Shown piece after piece: positions 1-8,407 of a stretch of 64,000 nt of DNA; position 1 is the stretch's first letter; each line of letters starts with the position of its first letter. The stretch comes from Bacteroidota bacterium (GTDB taxonomy: Bacteria; Bacteroidota; Ignavibacteria; Palsa-1295), in the NCBI GenBank assembly GCA_030706745.1, contig JAUZNX010000005.1, positions 161,783 through 225,782 of the forward strand. Reading direction: 5' to 3'. Under the pieces are notes generated by a model. It saw only the letters and a list, made by a program, of their open reading frames with translations, was not told the origin of the DNA and searched no databases. The translations under genes were made by a program, and so were the position numbers.

Positions 1-796
1 ACTTCATACCGCTATACTCGGTGTGATAGCCGGCGACAAGTTCCGATTCGGCTTCAGGCACATCGAATGGCACGCGGTTCGTCTCGGCCAGCGAGCCGAC
101 GAAATAGACCGCGAACGCAATGAGCATGACTGGGATCAGCGCGAGGTTCGACATGCCGCCAAAGCCGGGCAGGTGCTTCGGCCCACCAAAGAGAAACCAG
201 TTTTGAATACCACCGGCCTGCAAATTCGTGATCGTCTGCAAATCCATCGAGCCGGCTACCACGACGATCGTGAGGATCGCGAGCGCGACCGGAATCTCAT
301 ATGAGATGATTTGAGCGACAGAACGCATCGCCCCGAGCATCGAATACTTATTGTTCGATCCCCAGCCGGCCATCAGAATGGAGATCACCGCGAGCGAGCC
401 GATGCTGATGAAGTAAAAAATGCCCGTGTTCAAACGCGCGCCAACATACGCCACTGAAAATGGCAGCGCCGCGAATGCCGCGTAGCTCGCCAGAAAGATC
501 ATCCACGGCGCGAGCCGGTACATCGCTTTGTCCGCTACGAGCGGCATCGTATCTTCTTTCTGTAGCAGCTTCAGGATGTCAGCAATCGGTTGCAGCGTGC
601 CTTTCGGACCAGTGCGCATGGGTCCCAAACGGTCCTGCACCCACGCGGAAATCTTCATCTCACCTAAGATCGCGATGAGACCGTAGACCAGAATGAACAG
701 GAGCGGAACGGCGCAATAGACCAGCGTCGTCAGTGCAAGCGACGCCATGCTTTGACCAATTATATTGGCGACGAATTCGTAGATGAAATCGAACAT
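1..796 (-). CDS. nuoH: NADH-quinone oxidoreductase subunit H (NuoH), C-terminus outside window
   Basis: This is the membrane subunit of complex I that forms much of the quinone-binding cavity beside NuoB and NuoD. Translating the minus strand from the ATG at 796 gives an uninterrupted frame of about 265 codons that leaves the window at base 1, so the gene is cut by the window edge. Visible family motifs are GWGSNNKYSMLGAMRSVAQ, ISYEIP, and ETNRVPFDVPEAESELVAGY near the window edge, with hydrophobic helices between them. It reads in the same direction as nuoD but is separated from it by an opposite-strand gene. The order nuoABCD-nuoH without nuoEFG is typical of the 11-subunit complex I of Chlorobi and Bacteroidetes; that the rest of the cluster has this form is inference. 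Confidence 0.95.
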   Translation of the reverse strand, partial: MFDFIYEFVANIIGQSMASLALTTLVYCAVPLLFILVYGLIAILGEMKISAWVQDRLGPMRTGPKGTLQPIADILKLLQKEDTMPLVADKAMYRLAPWMIFLASYAAFAALPFSVAYVGARLNTGIFYFISIGSLAVISILMAGWGSNNKYSMLGAMRSVAQIISYEIPVALAILTIVVVAGSMDLQTITNLQAGGIQNWFLFGGPKHLPGFGGMSNLALIPVMLIAFAVYFVGSLAETNRVPFDVPEAESELVAGYHTEYSGMK

Positions 797-987
797 GGAT
801 GGACACTAAACGTGTGGACGCAATGAAAGGTTATTATGCACCATCTTAGTGGGAAGATCTTTTGCCGTCGTATTTTTGTGGTGTCATTTGCACGATTATG
901 CAAATCATCTGGCTCTCCATCGCGGTTCTCTTCCTGATATTATTCGGGATCTTTGTCATTCTGATTTATTTCTTAACGAGGCGCACT

Positions 988-1419
988 ATGGCGACTTATC
1001 CTTTACCAGCGTATCATTTCAGTGTCGAGTGGGGCGGAAGTCGAACGGGTTTTTTGGAAGTTAAAGGACTCGACATTCTGATCGATGCCGTCGCGGTCCG
1101 CGATGGATCTTCGCCCGAAGACTCGATGAAGAAAATGCCGGGACTCCGGAAGTTCAGCAATGTGATTCTCAAACGCGGCATTATCAAAGGTGATAACGAG
1201 TTCTTCCAATGGATCAATACAAAAACGATGGGATCGATCGAGCGTCGCGACGTGGTCATCAAGTTATTGGACGATGAGCATGCTCCGGCGGTAGTATGGA
1301 CGCTGCACGATGCATTTCCCGTTCGTTACTCGGGTCCATTTCTGTTTTCCTCCGATAGCGAAATTGCGATCGAGGAGCTGGAACTTGTCCATGAAGGAAT
1401 TTCAGTGGAGTATTCGTAG
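988..1419 (+). CDS. Contractile-tail tube protein (T4 gp19 / Hcp-like family)
   Basis: The 143-residue product resembles the conserved tail-tube proteins of contractile injection systems and myophages (T4 gp19-like family). Recognisable blocks are YPLPAYHFSVEWGG at the N-terminus, then EVKGLDI, the strongly conserved RDGSSPE, LKRGIIKGDNEFF in the middle, ERRDVVIKLL, and a final ELVHEGISVEYS. Tube subunits stack as hexameric rings to form the inner tube. The ATG at 988 has a GAGG Shine-Dalgarno six bases upstream. The frame stays open upstream to an ATG at 898 and would add a strongly hydrophobic segment of about 24 residues; this extended form is possible but less well supported. No sheath, baseplate or spike gene lies nearby. 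The gene sits on the opposite strand inside the nuo cluster. Confidence 0.85.
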   Translation: MATYPLPAYHFSVEWGGSRTGFLEVKGLDILIDAVAVRDGSSPEDSMKKMPGLRKFSNVILKRGIIKGDNEFFQWINTKTMGSIERRDVVIKLLDDEHAPAVVWTLHDAFPVRYSGPFLFSSDSEIAIEELELVHEGISVEYS

Positions 1420-1442
1420 TCAGGTCACTAAAACGCTATTCT

Positions 1443-2642
1443 CTACCGGTCCACCTCCCCGAGCACAATATCGATCGACCCCAAAATCACGACAAGATCG
1501 GCGACCAAATAGCCCCGTGAGATGATCGGTAAAATGCTCAAATTCGCAAAGGCTGGCGAGCGGACTTTCACGCGCCAGGGCTTCACATCACCTCGCGAAA
1601 CAATGTAGTATCCCAACTCACCCCGCGGGGTTTCAGTACGCGAGTATATTTCACCGACCGGTGGCTTCAGCCGTCTCGGGATAGCGGACTGAACATCAGT
1701 CGCATCGTTCTCGGGATACTGCTCCAAAATCTGCTCGATGATATTCAGCGACTGCTCCCATTCAAGCATTCGCACCCAATGGCGATTGAAGGCATCGCCA
1801 AGCGTGGCTAACGTGTCCGAGCCAACGGCAATCTCGAAATCGAATCGATCGTAGATTGAATAGGGGTCGTTCTTTCGGACGTCCCACTTGACACCGGTCG
1901 AACGAAGCATCGGCCCCGATGCTCCGGCATTCACGGCAACCTGCGGATCGAGCACGCCGATTCCTGCGGTGCGCTGGACGAAAATATGATTGAACGTCAG
2001 CAGTTCATTGATCTCCGTGTGCGTCTTGCGATTTACTTTGACGAACTCGCGGCACATCGGCAACACGTCCTTATGCAGATCTTGTGAGACGCCACCGACC
2101 CACATGTAATTATAGAGGAAGCGCGCGCCGCACGTTTTCTCGAACATTTCAAGAATAGTCTCGCGGTCGCGAAAGCAGTAGAGGAAAGGCGTGAAGGCAC
2201 CGGCATCGAGGCCATACGTACCGATCGCAATCAAGTGCGATGCGATGCGCTGAAGTTCTGCGAAGAGCACGCGGATGTACTCGACTTTCTCCGGCACCTC
2301 GATATTCATCATGCGCTCGACCGCAACGACGTAGCCATGCTCGCCCGACATGGCAGCGATGTAGTCCATCCGGTCGACATACGGAATGACCTGCGGATAG
2401 GTCATGTGCTCCGCGTGCTTCTCGAAGCAGCGATGCAAATACCCGAGGTGCGGGATTACATCGACGACGACCTCACCATCGAGCACGACTTCCAACCGGA
2501 GCACACCGTGTGTCGAAGGATGCTGCGGCCCCATGTTCAGTACCATCTCCTCCGTACGCAGACGATTTGGATCAGCCACGCCCTGCCCCCTCTTTGAAGA
2601 GGAGGAAGAAATAAGTGCGCGTCGCTCGAGAAGTTCAGGCAT
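1443..2642 (-). CDS. nuoD: NADH-quinone oxidoreductase subunit D (NuoD)
   Basis: This is the 49-kDa peripheral-arm subunit of complex I, which with NuoB forms the quinone reduction site. The family signature NMGPQHPSTHGVLRL lies near residues 36-50, and the C-terminal block with GELGYYIVSRG and the closing VLGSIDIVLGEVDR are characteristic. The 399-residue form starts at the ATG at 2642. A GTG at 2579 has a strong GAGGGGG-type ribosome site upstream and gives a start just ahead of LRTEEM, closer to usual NuoD proteins. The 21 extra residues (ISSSSSKRGQG region) are encoded by a CCTCTT/AAGAGG palindrome that looks like an inserted intergenic repeat. If so, the true start is the GTG. The gene follows nuoC by about 25 bases. 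Confidence 0.96.
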   Translation of the reverse strand: MPELLERRALISSSSSKRGQGVADPNRLRTEEMVLNMGPQHPSTHGVLRLEVVLDGEVVVDVIPHLGYLHRCFEKHAEHMTYPQVIPYVDRMDYIAAMSGEHGYVVAVERMMNIEVPEKVEYIRVLFAELQRIASHLIAIGTYGLDAGAFTPFLYCFRDRETILEMFEKTCGARFLYNYMWVGGVSQDLHKDVLPMCREFVKVNRKTHTEINELLTFNHIFVQRTAGIGVLDPQVAVNAGASGPMLRSTGVKWDVRKNDPYSIYDRFDFEIAVGSDTLATLGDAFNRHWVRMLEWEQSLNIIEQILEQYPENDATDVQSAIPRRLKPPVGEIYSRTETPRGELGYYIVSRGDVKPWRVKVRSPAFANLSILPIISRGYLVADLVVILGSIDIVLGEVDR

Positions 2643-2667
2643 TCACTCTGTACTTGTTACTCGTCAC

Positions 2668-3171
2668 TCAATACGGTACCTTCATACCGTGATAAAAATC
2701 CGGCTCTTTGAAATCCTTGCGGAGCGGATGGCCGGGATAATCCTCATCGAGCAGAATGCGGCGATGATCGGGATGTCCCTCGAACCGAATGCCCATCATG
2801 TCCCAAGCCTCGCGCTCCTGCCAGTTGGCGTGCGCCCAAACGGAAGTAACAGATGGTACGTGCGCACCTTCCGCGTGCAGAGTAACCTTCAATGCAAGCT
2901 GGTGGTGAAGATGTGTTGATTCGATATGATAGACCACAGAAAGAGTCCCATCACCGTTATCGAGCGAGGAAAGCAGCATGAGATTGTTGAAATCGAGCCC
3001 CGGCTCATCACGGAGATAGAATGCGAGATCCCGTAGGATTCGCACATCCACGATTTCGAGATATGATCCACTCCGGCGTTGATAGTTACCGCCCTCGGCC
3101 ATCTCGCGCCAGGCGCCGAGTGTGCCACCGAAGGTAGAGCGAAGGTGTTCGACGATCTCTTGCTGGGTCAT
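2668..3171 (-). CDS. nuoC: NADH-quinone oxidoreductase subunit C (NuoC)
   Basis: This is the 30-kDa peripheral subunit of complex I, about 167 residues. The family blocks [10 protein letters not shown], the [20 protein letters not shown] stretch, and a C-terminal [10 protein letters not shown] are all present. The start at 3171 ([10 protein letters not shown]) is chosen because its ATG overlaps the nuoB stop as ATGA, giving translational coupling. A longer open frame upstream only shadows the end of nuoB. It is transcribed with nuoA, nuoB and nuoD. Confidence 0.95.
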   Translation of the reverse strand: MTQQEIVEHLRSTFGGTLGAWREMAEGGNYQRRSGSYLEIVDVRILRDLAFYLRDEPGLDFNNLMLLSSLDNGDGTLSVVYHIESTHLHHQLALKVTLHAEGAHVPSVTSVWAHANWQEREAWDMMGIRFEGHPDHRRILLDEDYPGHPLRKDFKEPDFYHGMKVPY

Positions 3172-3665
3172 TCTCGCGAACGGATTTTTTCTTGCAACCG
3201 TAACAACCCCTCCAACAGCGCTTCGGGCCGAGGCGGGCAGCCCGGCACATACACATCGACCGGAATGACTCGATCGACTCCCTTCAGCACGTGATAGCCA
3301 TATTCCCAATACGGTCCGCCGCAGTTCGAGCAGTTACCCATCGAGATGACGTATTTCGGATCGGCCATTTGCTCGTAGAGCATCTTGATGCGCGAGGCCA
3401 TTTTGAGCGTCACGGTGCCGCTGATGATAATCAGATCGGATTGCCGCGGACTCGGTCGCGGAATCACGCCGAATCGCATCATGTCGTAATGCGATGCACT
3501 GGTCGCCATCATTTCGATGGCGCAGCAGGCAAGCCCAAAGCTCATTTGCCACAAGCTCGAAAGCCGCGCCCAACTGAACAACGTCGCGCTGTTCGTAACG
3601 AGCACGCTACTGGCACCGTCTCGCTCGCCCGCGTCAGCGGGAAGGATGTCGAATAGCTCCTTCAT
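3168..3665 (-). CDS. nuoB: NADH-quinone oxidoreductase subunit B (NuoB)
   Basis: This is the PSST subunit of complex I, which carries the terminal [4Fe-4S] cluster N2 that reduces quinone. The 165-residue product has the expected ligand cysteines: the adjacent pair C47-C48 in [10 protein letters not shown], a cysteine in GNCSNCGG (C112 or C115), and C143 in [11 protein letters not shown]. The start at 3665 overlaps the nuoA stop as ATGA, and the 3' end overlaps nuoC the same way. The nuoA/nuoB junction is built from a short ATTCGTAATT repeat that recurs elsewhere in the window. Confidence 0.96.
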   Translation of the reverse strand: MKELFDILPADAGERDGASSVLVTNSATLFSWARLSSLWQMSFGLACCAIEMMATSASHYDMMRFGVIPRPSPRQSDLIIISGTVTLKMASRIKMLYEQMADPKYVISMGNCSNCGGPYWEYGYHVLKGVDRVIPVDVYVPGCPPRPEALLEGLLRLQEKIRSRE

Positions 3666-4075
3666 TCGTAATTCGTAATTGATACAACATCCTTCAACCG
3701 GGCCACAAATGGTTTCGGTCGCGCCCATTCAAGATCGCCCATTGCCCATACATAGATGTAACCGACCAGCAAGATCCCCAGGAATGTGAACATTTCGCTG
3801 AGCGCGAGCCAGCCCATTGGCTTGAGCACCAGCGCCCACGGAAAAAGGAACACAATTTCAACATCGAATAAAATGAAAATGAGTGCAATGACGTAATAGC
3901 GGATGTTGAACTTGATCCAGGGACCCTCGATCGGGTCCTCGCCACACTCGTATGAGGAGAGCTTAAACGTGTTGGGGTTCCGTGGTCTCAGCAATTTGCT
4001 CGTGACGAGCCCTCCGGCGACGAATAAGATCGCCAGAATGAGAAATGCAAACACATGGCTAAACTCTGTGAGCAT
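3662..4075 (-). CDS. nuoA: NADH-quinone oxidoreductase subunit A (NuoA)
   Basis: This is a small membrane subunit of complex I with three predicted transmembrane helices in about 137 residues. The signature [20 protein letters not shown] and the following [15 protein letters not shown] are diagnostic. The ATG at 4075 ([11 protein letters not shown]) is chosen because the open frame upstream has no NuoA similarity and would destroy the first helix. It is the first gene of the minus-strand nuo cluster. About 230 bases separate it from the divergent kinase gene, which should hold the promoters of both. Confidence 0.95.
   Translation of the reverse strand: MLTEFSHVFAFLILAILFVAGGLVTSKLLRPRNPNTFKLSSYECGEDPIEGPWIKFNIRYYVIALIFILFDVEIVFLFPWALVLKPMGWLALSEMFTFLGILLVGYIYVWAMGDLEWARPKPFVARLKDVVSITNYE
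3664..3682. repeat. ATTCGTAATT short repeat at the nuoA/nuoB junction
   Basis: Two units of ATTCGTA followed by ATTGA. On the minus strand this supplies the last codons of nuoA (ITNYE and stop) and the ATGA overlap with nuoB. The same unit recurs at 37894-37932, 38112-38143 and 57446-57473, each time next to a gene boundary. Confidence 0.6.
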
Positions 4076-4217
4076 AAAAAAGGCCGTCGGCGAAAATGCA
4101 ACTGCTAAAGTGCTAAAACGCTTTGTAGCGTTCCACAGACTCACACGATAGCGATTGTTTACCAACGTGGAGTGATGCGCGATGAGGGCGCACCACGGTG
4201 TATGAAAATAAGTTTTG

Positions 4218-4225
4218 TATCTTTG
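4218..4225 (+). promoter_or_regulatory. Possible TAnnTTTG -7 box upstream of the sugar kinase
   Basis: The octamer TATCTTTG matches the Bacteroidetes -7 consensus and lies 80 bases before the kinase GTG start. No clear TTTG -33 element stands at the usual distance upstream, so the call is weak. Confidence 0.3.
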
Positions 4226-4305
4226 CTCCCAGGATGTGGTGCGGTCATGCCTGAAAATGGTGGGCGCCGCCAATCCATTCGGTATTATAACAACATGCGA
4301 ACGCA

Positions 4306-5322
4306 GTGAACAAACGTCCACCTCCCAGTTCGGGCAGCACATTCATTGGAATAGAAGCCGGCGGCTCGCGCACGAGAATGCTGGTTCAGCAGGGCGATGA
4401 ATCACCGCAATACTACGAACGACCGGTCTCGATCAAAGTCCGGGATGGCAATGCTGCAGCTTCCGCCAGTAATCTCCAAAAGATTCTGAGTGAACTTCCA
4501 GGTCTGGATGGCTCTGCAACGCGGCTGACTGTTGCGATAGGACTCTCAGGCATGAGCCGGACCGAAGACCAGGCATCGCTGAAAGCGGCTCTAGTGGCTC
4601 TTCCATTCTTCCATCATGCGAAGCTGCACCTCGAAGGGGACGCGACGCTAACCCTGAAGGCCGCCATCCCGGAGGAAGAAGAGGGCATTCTGCTAATTAT
4701 CGGGACCGGTTCGGTTATCTACTATCGCACCGACGATGGTCAGGTGCGGCGCATCGGAGGCTGGGGGCCGCTGCTTTCGGATGATGGAAGTGGATACCGA
4801 ATTGGACTTCGTGCGCTCAGAAGATACATCGGAGTCTTAGATGGAATCTACCCGCGAGCGGCGCTATCAAATGCAATCGCTATGCGTCTTGGGCCTGAGG
4901 AGCGGGATGACCGCACAGCCATCACCAGACGCGCGGCGAGCGATCCGGAATTTGTTGCATCGATCGCCAGTGATGCGTTTCAGACCGCAGCAACGCTTGA
5001 GGGGGTCCGGGACTTCATCTATGAGGAATTAGTCGATCTGTTTACCATGCTCTCTTCGATCGTGTTTTCGAACGTATTGAGAGGACCAAAGCCATATACA
5101 CTGTATCTCTCCGGTTCAATAGCGAAGCATCCAATCACGCAGGATGCCATTCGTATGTCGTTCGAAGAGACCGACCTTTCGCTCGTTCTCGTCGATGATC
5201 TTGCCCCCTGTGCCAAAGCACTGGAAATCGCAAGATCCCTGACTCTGGAATCGGCGCCATTTCGGCCAGCGGAAGGTGGAACGGGCATTCATTCATCCTC
5301 GTTTACGCGCCACCGTGGATGA
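4306..5322 (+). CDS. BadF/BadG/BcrA/BcrD-family ATPase, probable N-acetylglucosamine kinase
   Basis: This 338-residue actin-fold ATPase resembles bacterial and eukaryotic N-acetylglucosamine kinases of the BadF/BadG family. The N-terminal phosphate-1 motif is GIEAGGSRTRM (residues about 14-24). A mid-protein LLIIGTGSVIYYR and GGWGPLLSDDGSGYRIG are the phosphate-2 and sugar-site motifs seen in GlcNAc kinases, and LYLSGSIAKHP is the adenosine motif. Such enzymes phosphorylate amino sugars in cell-wall recycling; the exact substrate is inferred from family. The start is a GTG at 4306. It is divergent from nuoA and stands alone. Confidence 0.8.
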   Translation: MNKRPPPSSGSTFIGIEAGGSRTRMLVQQGDESPQYYERPVSIKVRDGNAAASASNLQKILSELPGLDGSATRLTVAIGLSGMSRTEDQASLKAALVALPFFHHAKLHLEGDATLTLKAAIPEEEEGILLIIGTGSVIYYRTDDGQVRRIGGWGPLLSDDGSGYRIGLRALRRYIGVLDGIYPRAALSNAIAMRLGPEERDDRTAITRRAASDPEFVASIASDAFQTAATLEGVRDFIYEELVDLFTMLSSIVFSNVLRGPKPYTLYLSGSIAKHPITQDAIRMSFEETDLSLVLVDDLAPCAKALEIARSLTLESAPFRPAEGGTGIHSSSFTRHRG

Positions 5323-5425
5323 TTCGGCATGCGTGCGGGTTCGCCTGTATGCATTGTGAGCCAGAATCATCCCTTAACAATTCCTCCACTCCTGTTCTTA
5401 TAGAACTTCCAATTAGACACGCGAG

Positions 5426-6670
5426 ATGGCCGAACTACTCACTCCAAAGTCAAAGATTTCTGTGGCTCCGAACGGATTAGGCAAAAACGGCGACAGTCAG
5501 GTTGTTGCGGCCATTACGACGCCCGGTACGGTCTCGTATGAGCGATCGGATGAATTCAAAGGGCTGTTCGATTTGCTGGGCAAGCGCGATCATGAGCAGG
5601 TCGTTTTCTGCCACGACCAGCGTTCGGGGCTGAAAGCTATTATCGGCATCCACAATACCACGCTTGGTCCGGCCCTTGGCGGGACCCGCATGTGGACCTA
5701 TGCCAGCGATTTCGATGCACTCCGCGATGTGCTCCGCCTCTCGCGCGGGATGACCTATAAAGCGGCGGTTGCCGGACTTAATCTTGGTGGCGGCAAGGCT
5801 GTCATCATTGGCGATCCGCGCAAGGATAAGACCGAGCAGATGTTCCGTGCTTTCGGACGCTACGTCGAAGGGCTCGGCGGACGGTACATCACTGCCGAAG
5901 ATGTTGGCACCTCGCTCACCGAAATGGTCTGGATTCGCTCGGAGACGAAATATGTGACTGGCATTCCGGTCGAGCTTGGCGGCTCCGGAGATCCCTCACC
6001 TGTCACCGCGCGCGGCACTTACGTCGGAATCAAGGCGTGTGCGTCCGTAAAATTTGGCAATGATTCACTCGCCGGAAAGCACATCGTTATTCAGGGTGCG
6101 GGACACGTTGCGCAGTACCTGGCCAAATACTGTGTCGATGAAGGCGCGAAGGTTTCCATCACCGATATTTACGCCGACAAGGCAAATGCGGTAGCTAAAG
6201 AAACGGGCGCGACCGTCGTCAGTCCCGAGTCGATCTACGATATTCCGTGCGACATCTTCGCACCGGCGGCACTCGGCGCGATCCTGAACGATGATACGAT
6301 TCCGAAACTCAAGTGCGCGATCGTTGCCGGACCGGCGAACAATCAGCTTGCACATGAAGAAGAACACGCGCAGGCTCTGAAAGACCGCGGCATTCTCTTC
6401 GCACCGGACTATGTCATCAATGCCGGCGGCCTCATCAACGTTGCCAACGAGCTTGAGGGCTATTCGCAGCCGCGCGCGCTGAAGCAAGCCGAAGGGATTT
6501 ACGATGTCCTGAAGCGCGTGCTCATTCTGGCGCGAGATAAAGACATCACGACCATGGAAGCCTCCAATCAGGTTGCCGAGGACCGGCTCCGCGCAATCGG
6601 CGGAACGAAGCGCATTTACGCTTCGAAGTCCGAGTTCAGCGGACGTTTCGGAGAGTCCTGGCAGCGATAA
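5426..6670 (+). CDS. Leucine dehydrogenase-type Glu/Leu/Phe/Val dehydrogenase
   Basis: This NAD-dependent enzyme oxidatively deaminates branched-chain amino acids to 2-oxoacids. The 414-residue product has the dimerisation/catalytic block ALGGTRMW and MTYKAAVAGLNLGGGKAVI, with the two catalytic lysines K112 and K124 spaced as in leucine dehydrogenases. The Rossmann motif GAGHVAQYLAKY follows near residue 220, and PANNQL and APDYVINAGGLINVANEL are typical. About 45 residues at the N-terminus exceed the usual length (near 365) and are low complexity; an internal start cannot be excluded. The 2-oxoacids it makes could feed the oxoacid:ferredoxin oxidoreductase at 42-47 kb (inference). A bidirectional terminator follows. 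Confidence 0.9.
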   Translation: MAELLTPKSKISVAPNGLGKNGDSQVVAAITTPGTVSYERSDEFKGLFDLLGKRDHEQVVFCHDQRSGLKAIIGIHNTTLGPALGGTRMWTYASDFDALRDVLRLSRGMTYKAAVAGLNLGGGKAVIIGDPRKDKTEQMFRAFGRYVEGLGGRYITAEDVGTSLTEMVWIRSETKYVTGIPVELGGSGDPSPVTARGTYVGIKACASVKFGNDSLAGKHIVIQGAGHVAQYLAKYCVDEGAKVSITDIYADKANAVAKETGATVVSPESIYDIPCDIFAPAALGAILNDDTIPKLKCAIVAGPANNQLAHEEEHAQALKDRGILFAPDYVINAGGLINVANELEGYSQPRALKQAEGIYDVLKRVLILARDKDITTMEASNQVAEDRLRAIGGTKRIYASKSEFSGRFGESWQR

Positions 6671-6692
6671 CCAAACGTTAACTTGCATATGC

Positions 6693-6722
6693 AAAAAGAG
6701 CGGGCCTAAGCCCGCTCTTTTT
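6693..6722. terminator. Bidirectional intrinsic terminator
   Basis: A 13-base perfect stem (AAAAAGAGCGGGC paired with GCCCGCTCTTTTT) around a CTAA loop. The A-run and T-run let it end both the leucine dehydrogenase transcript and the converging Spy-like gene. Confidence 0.92.
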
Positions 6723-6744
6723 GTTTACGTTCGATCCACACGTC

Positions 6745-7128
6745 TTACTTCTTCTCTTCGCCCCGCTTCTCGTGCTTGGCTCTGAACTCATCCCATTTGG
6801 CTTGCTGCTCCGGCGTTAGGATTGGCCGGACTTCCGCCATGACTTGCTCGCGATCGGCACGCATCTTTTGGAATGCGGCCTTCTTGGCGTCCGATTTATC
6901 GGCAGCGGCTTTCATGGCCTCACGATCGGCTTTGAATGTTGCTTCTTTCTTTGCGTAGATCGCCTTGATCTGCGAGACCTGCCCGTCGCTCAGGCCAAGT
7001 TTCGCTTTCATGTGATCGATCATCTTGTCTGGCGAACCGTGATGCCACGCGCCGAACGCTGCATAGGCGCCGATCGCAAGCGACCCGGCGGCCAAGAATA
7101 CCATCAGTGTGCGTTTGATTGTTTTCAT
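6745..7128 (-). CDS. Spy/CpxP-like periplasmic protein with LTPEQ motif
   Basis: A 127-residue secreted protein. The N-terminus MKTIKRTLMVFLAAGSLAIG is a signal peptide. The mature part is helical and charged, with KLGLSDGQVSQIKAIY (an LTxxQ-type motif) near residue 45 and ILTPEQQAKWDEF near the C-terminus, the paired LTxxQ pattern of Spy/CpxP periplasmic chaperones. The start at 7128 is chosen because the extra upstream codons precede the signal peptide. The role is presumably envelope stress buffering or metal sensing (family inference). Confidence 0.75.
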   Translation of the reverse strand: MKTIKRTLMVFLAAGSLAIGAYAAFGAWHHGSPDKMIDHMKAKLGLSDGQVSQIKAIYAKKEATFKADREAMKAAADKSDAKKAAFQKMRADREQVMAEVRPILTPEQQAKWDEFRAKHEKRGEEKK

Positions 7129-7357
7129 CGTGTTTCTTTCTTGAGAATTCTTTATCGTGACGAGATCCGAGCGCTCCATGGACCGAATAATTTCGTCATG
7201 AGCTGTTTCGTTGTATAGCGATACAGGTGGAACGTGAACTTTGTTACCAAAGGAGTGATTTATCTTTCTTCATGCCGGAACACCGCTATCGGCAATACTT
7301 GAGTGGCCTTCGCTAGTTGGCGGTTTCTTTACACTGTTCTGTCTTTACTGATTTGAG

Positions 7358-7762
7358 ATGCTCCACAACATTAACTTCATAGCCGTCGCAATTGCGGCGA
7401 TGACGACGTTCGTCATCGGAGGGATCTGGTACTCGCAGTCTGTCTTTGGCGGGATCTGGGGTCGGGAGTCGGGTTTGATTTCCCGGCTCGACAAGAAGAA
7501 TCGCAACCCTGCTTTCACATTCGGTCTTTCGTATGCACTCGCCTTCATTGCCGCGACTGTTGTTGCGCGACTCGTCGGACCAAATCCCGGCGTCGAACAT
7601 GCCATCCGCAGGGCGGCCGCCCTTGGTTTTGGCGTCGCGGCGACGAGCTTCGGGATCAATTACATCTTTGGCAACCGAAGCTTTAAGCTTTGGCTCGTCG
7701 ATGCCGGCTATCACATTGTGCAATTTGCGATGATCGGCGCCGTGCTAGGACTGATGCTCTGA
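7358..7762 (+). CDS. DUF1761 family integral membrane protein
   Basis: A 134-residue protein with four predicted transmembrane helices. The N-terminal INFIAVAIAAMTTFVIGGIW followed by YSQSVFGGIW is the typical start of DUF1761 proteins, and the helix near residues 48-64 and the C-terminal VQFAMIGAVLGLML fit the family. The function is unknown. It converges with the downstream minus-strand gene, the stop codons being only about 3 bases apart. Confidence 0.75.
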   Translation: MLHNINFIAVAIAAMTTFVIGGIWYSQSVFGGIWGRESGLISRLDKKNRNPAFTFGLSYALAFIAATVVARLVGPNPGVEHAIRRAAALGFGVAATSFGINYIFGNRSFKLWLVDAGYHIVQFAMIGAVLGLML

Positions 7763-7765
7763 CGA

Positions 7766-8371
7766 CTACTTCTGCTCCGCGGCCTTACCTTTGGCGAGCT
7801 TTCGGAGTAAGCGATTGCGAACACGTTCCTGGCGTAATTGCTGTCGCAACGCGCGAGCCGTGCCGCCGCGCGCTACCTGGTGTTGTGCAACTTCCTGGCG
7901 AATTCGTTGATTGAATTCATGCTCGAAGACAAGCAGCCGTGCCCGCTGACGTGATGAAAGGACGCCCTTGAGATCGGCATCGAGCTGCTGGGCCCGCGAT
8001 TCGATTTGCTGATTGAGATCGCGGAGTTTCGCAATCTCCGGATCGACGTCGGCGTCGCTCTTCGCACCGTTCGTAAGCTGACCGAGCTTTTTCATTTCCG
8101 CATTGCGCTGCTGTGCAAGCGACTGAATATCTCTTTCGGCCGGTCCATAGATGGCAAAAAACTTTGGCGCGGTTTCAGCATCGAGTCCCAATGCATTTGT
8201 CAATTTCGCGTGCTTCAGATCTTCGATCTTTCGCACGAGCTCCTCGCGTCGTGCCTGTTGCCCGGCCTTCTGTTCTGCCGGAGATTGTGCATCTGCGGCT
8301 TGCGCGAACGTGCTGCTTTGCGGGATGAACCCGCAAGCAAGGATGATCGTGAGTAATAGAATGCGTTTCAT
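7766..8371 (-). CDS. Secreted Spy-like helical protein of the sigma/anti-sigma operon
   Basis: A 201-residue protein with a clear signal peptide (MKRILLLTIILACGFIP, cleavage near TFAQA). The mature part is almost entirely helical and rich in Q, R, A and E, with a central NALGLDAETAPKFFAIY block, QIESRAQQLDADLKGVLSSRQ and a basic C-terminus. The layout resembles Spy/CpxP-like sensors often encoded behind ECF sigma and anti-sigma genes in Bacteroidetes. It is third in that order here: sigma (9030-9647), anti-sigma (8408-8983), then this gene. A periplasmic role in stress sensing is inferred. Confidence 0.65.
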   Translation of the reverse strand: MKRILLLTIILACGFIPQSSTFAQAADAQSPAEQKAGQQARREELVRKIEDLKHAKLTNALGLDAETAPKFFAIYGPAERDIQSLAQQRNAEMKKLGQLTNGAKSDADVDPEIAKLRDLNQQIESRAQQLDADLKGVLSSRQRARLLVFEHEFNQRIRQEVAQHQVARGGTARALRQQLRQERVRNRLLRKLAKGKAAEQK

Positions 8372-8407
8372 AATCTAACCTATCGATAGATGCGATCGCG
8401 ACAAAAT

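Noticed and set aside
23..678. Plus-strand open frames of 93 and 72 codons
   Set aside because: They are shadows of nuoH on the opposite strand, whose family motifs are certain.
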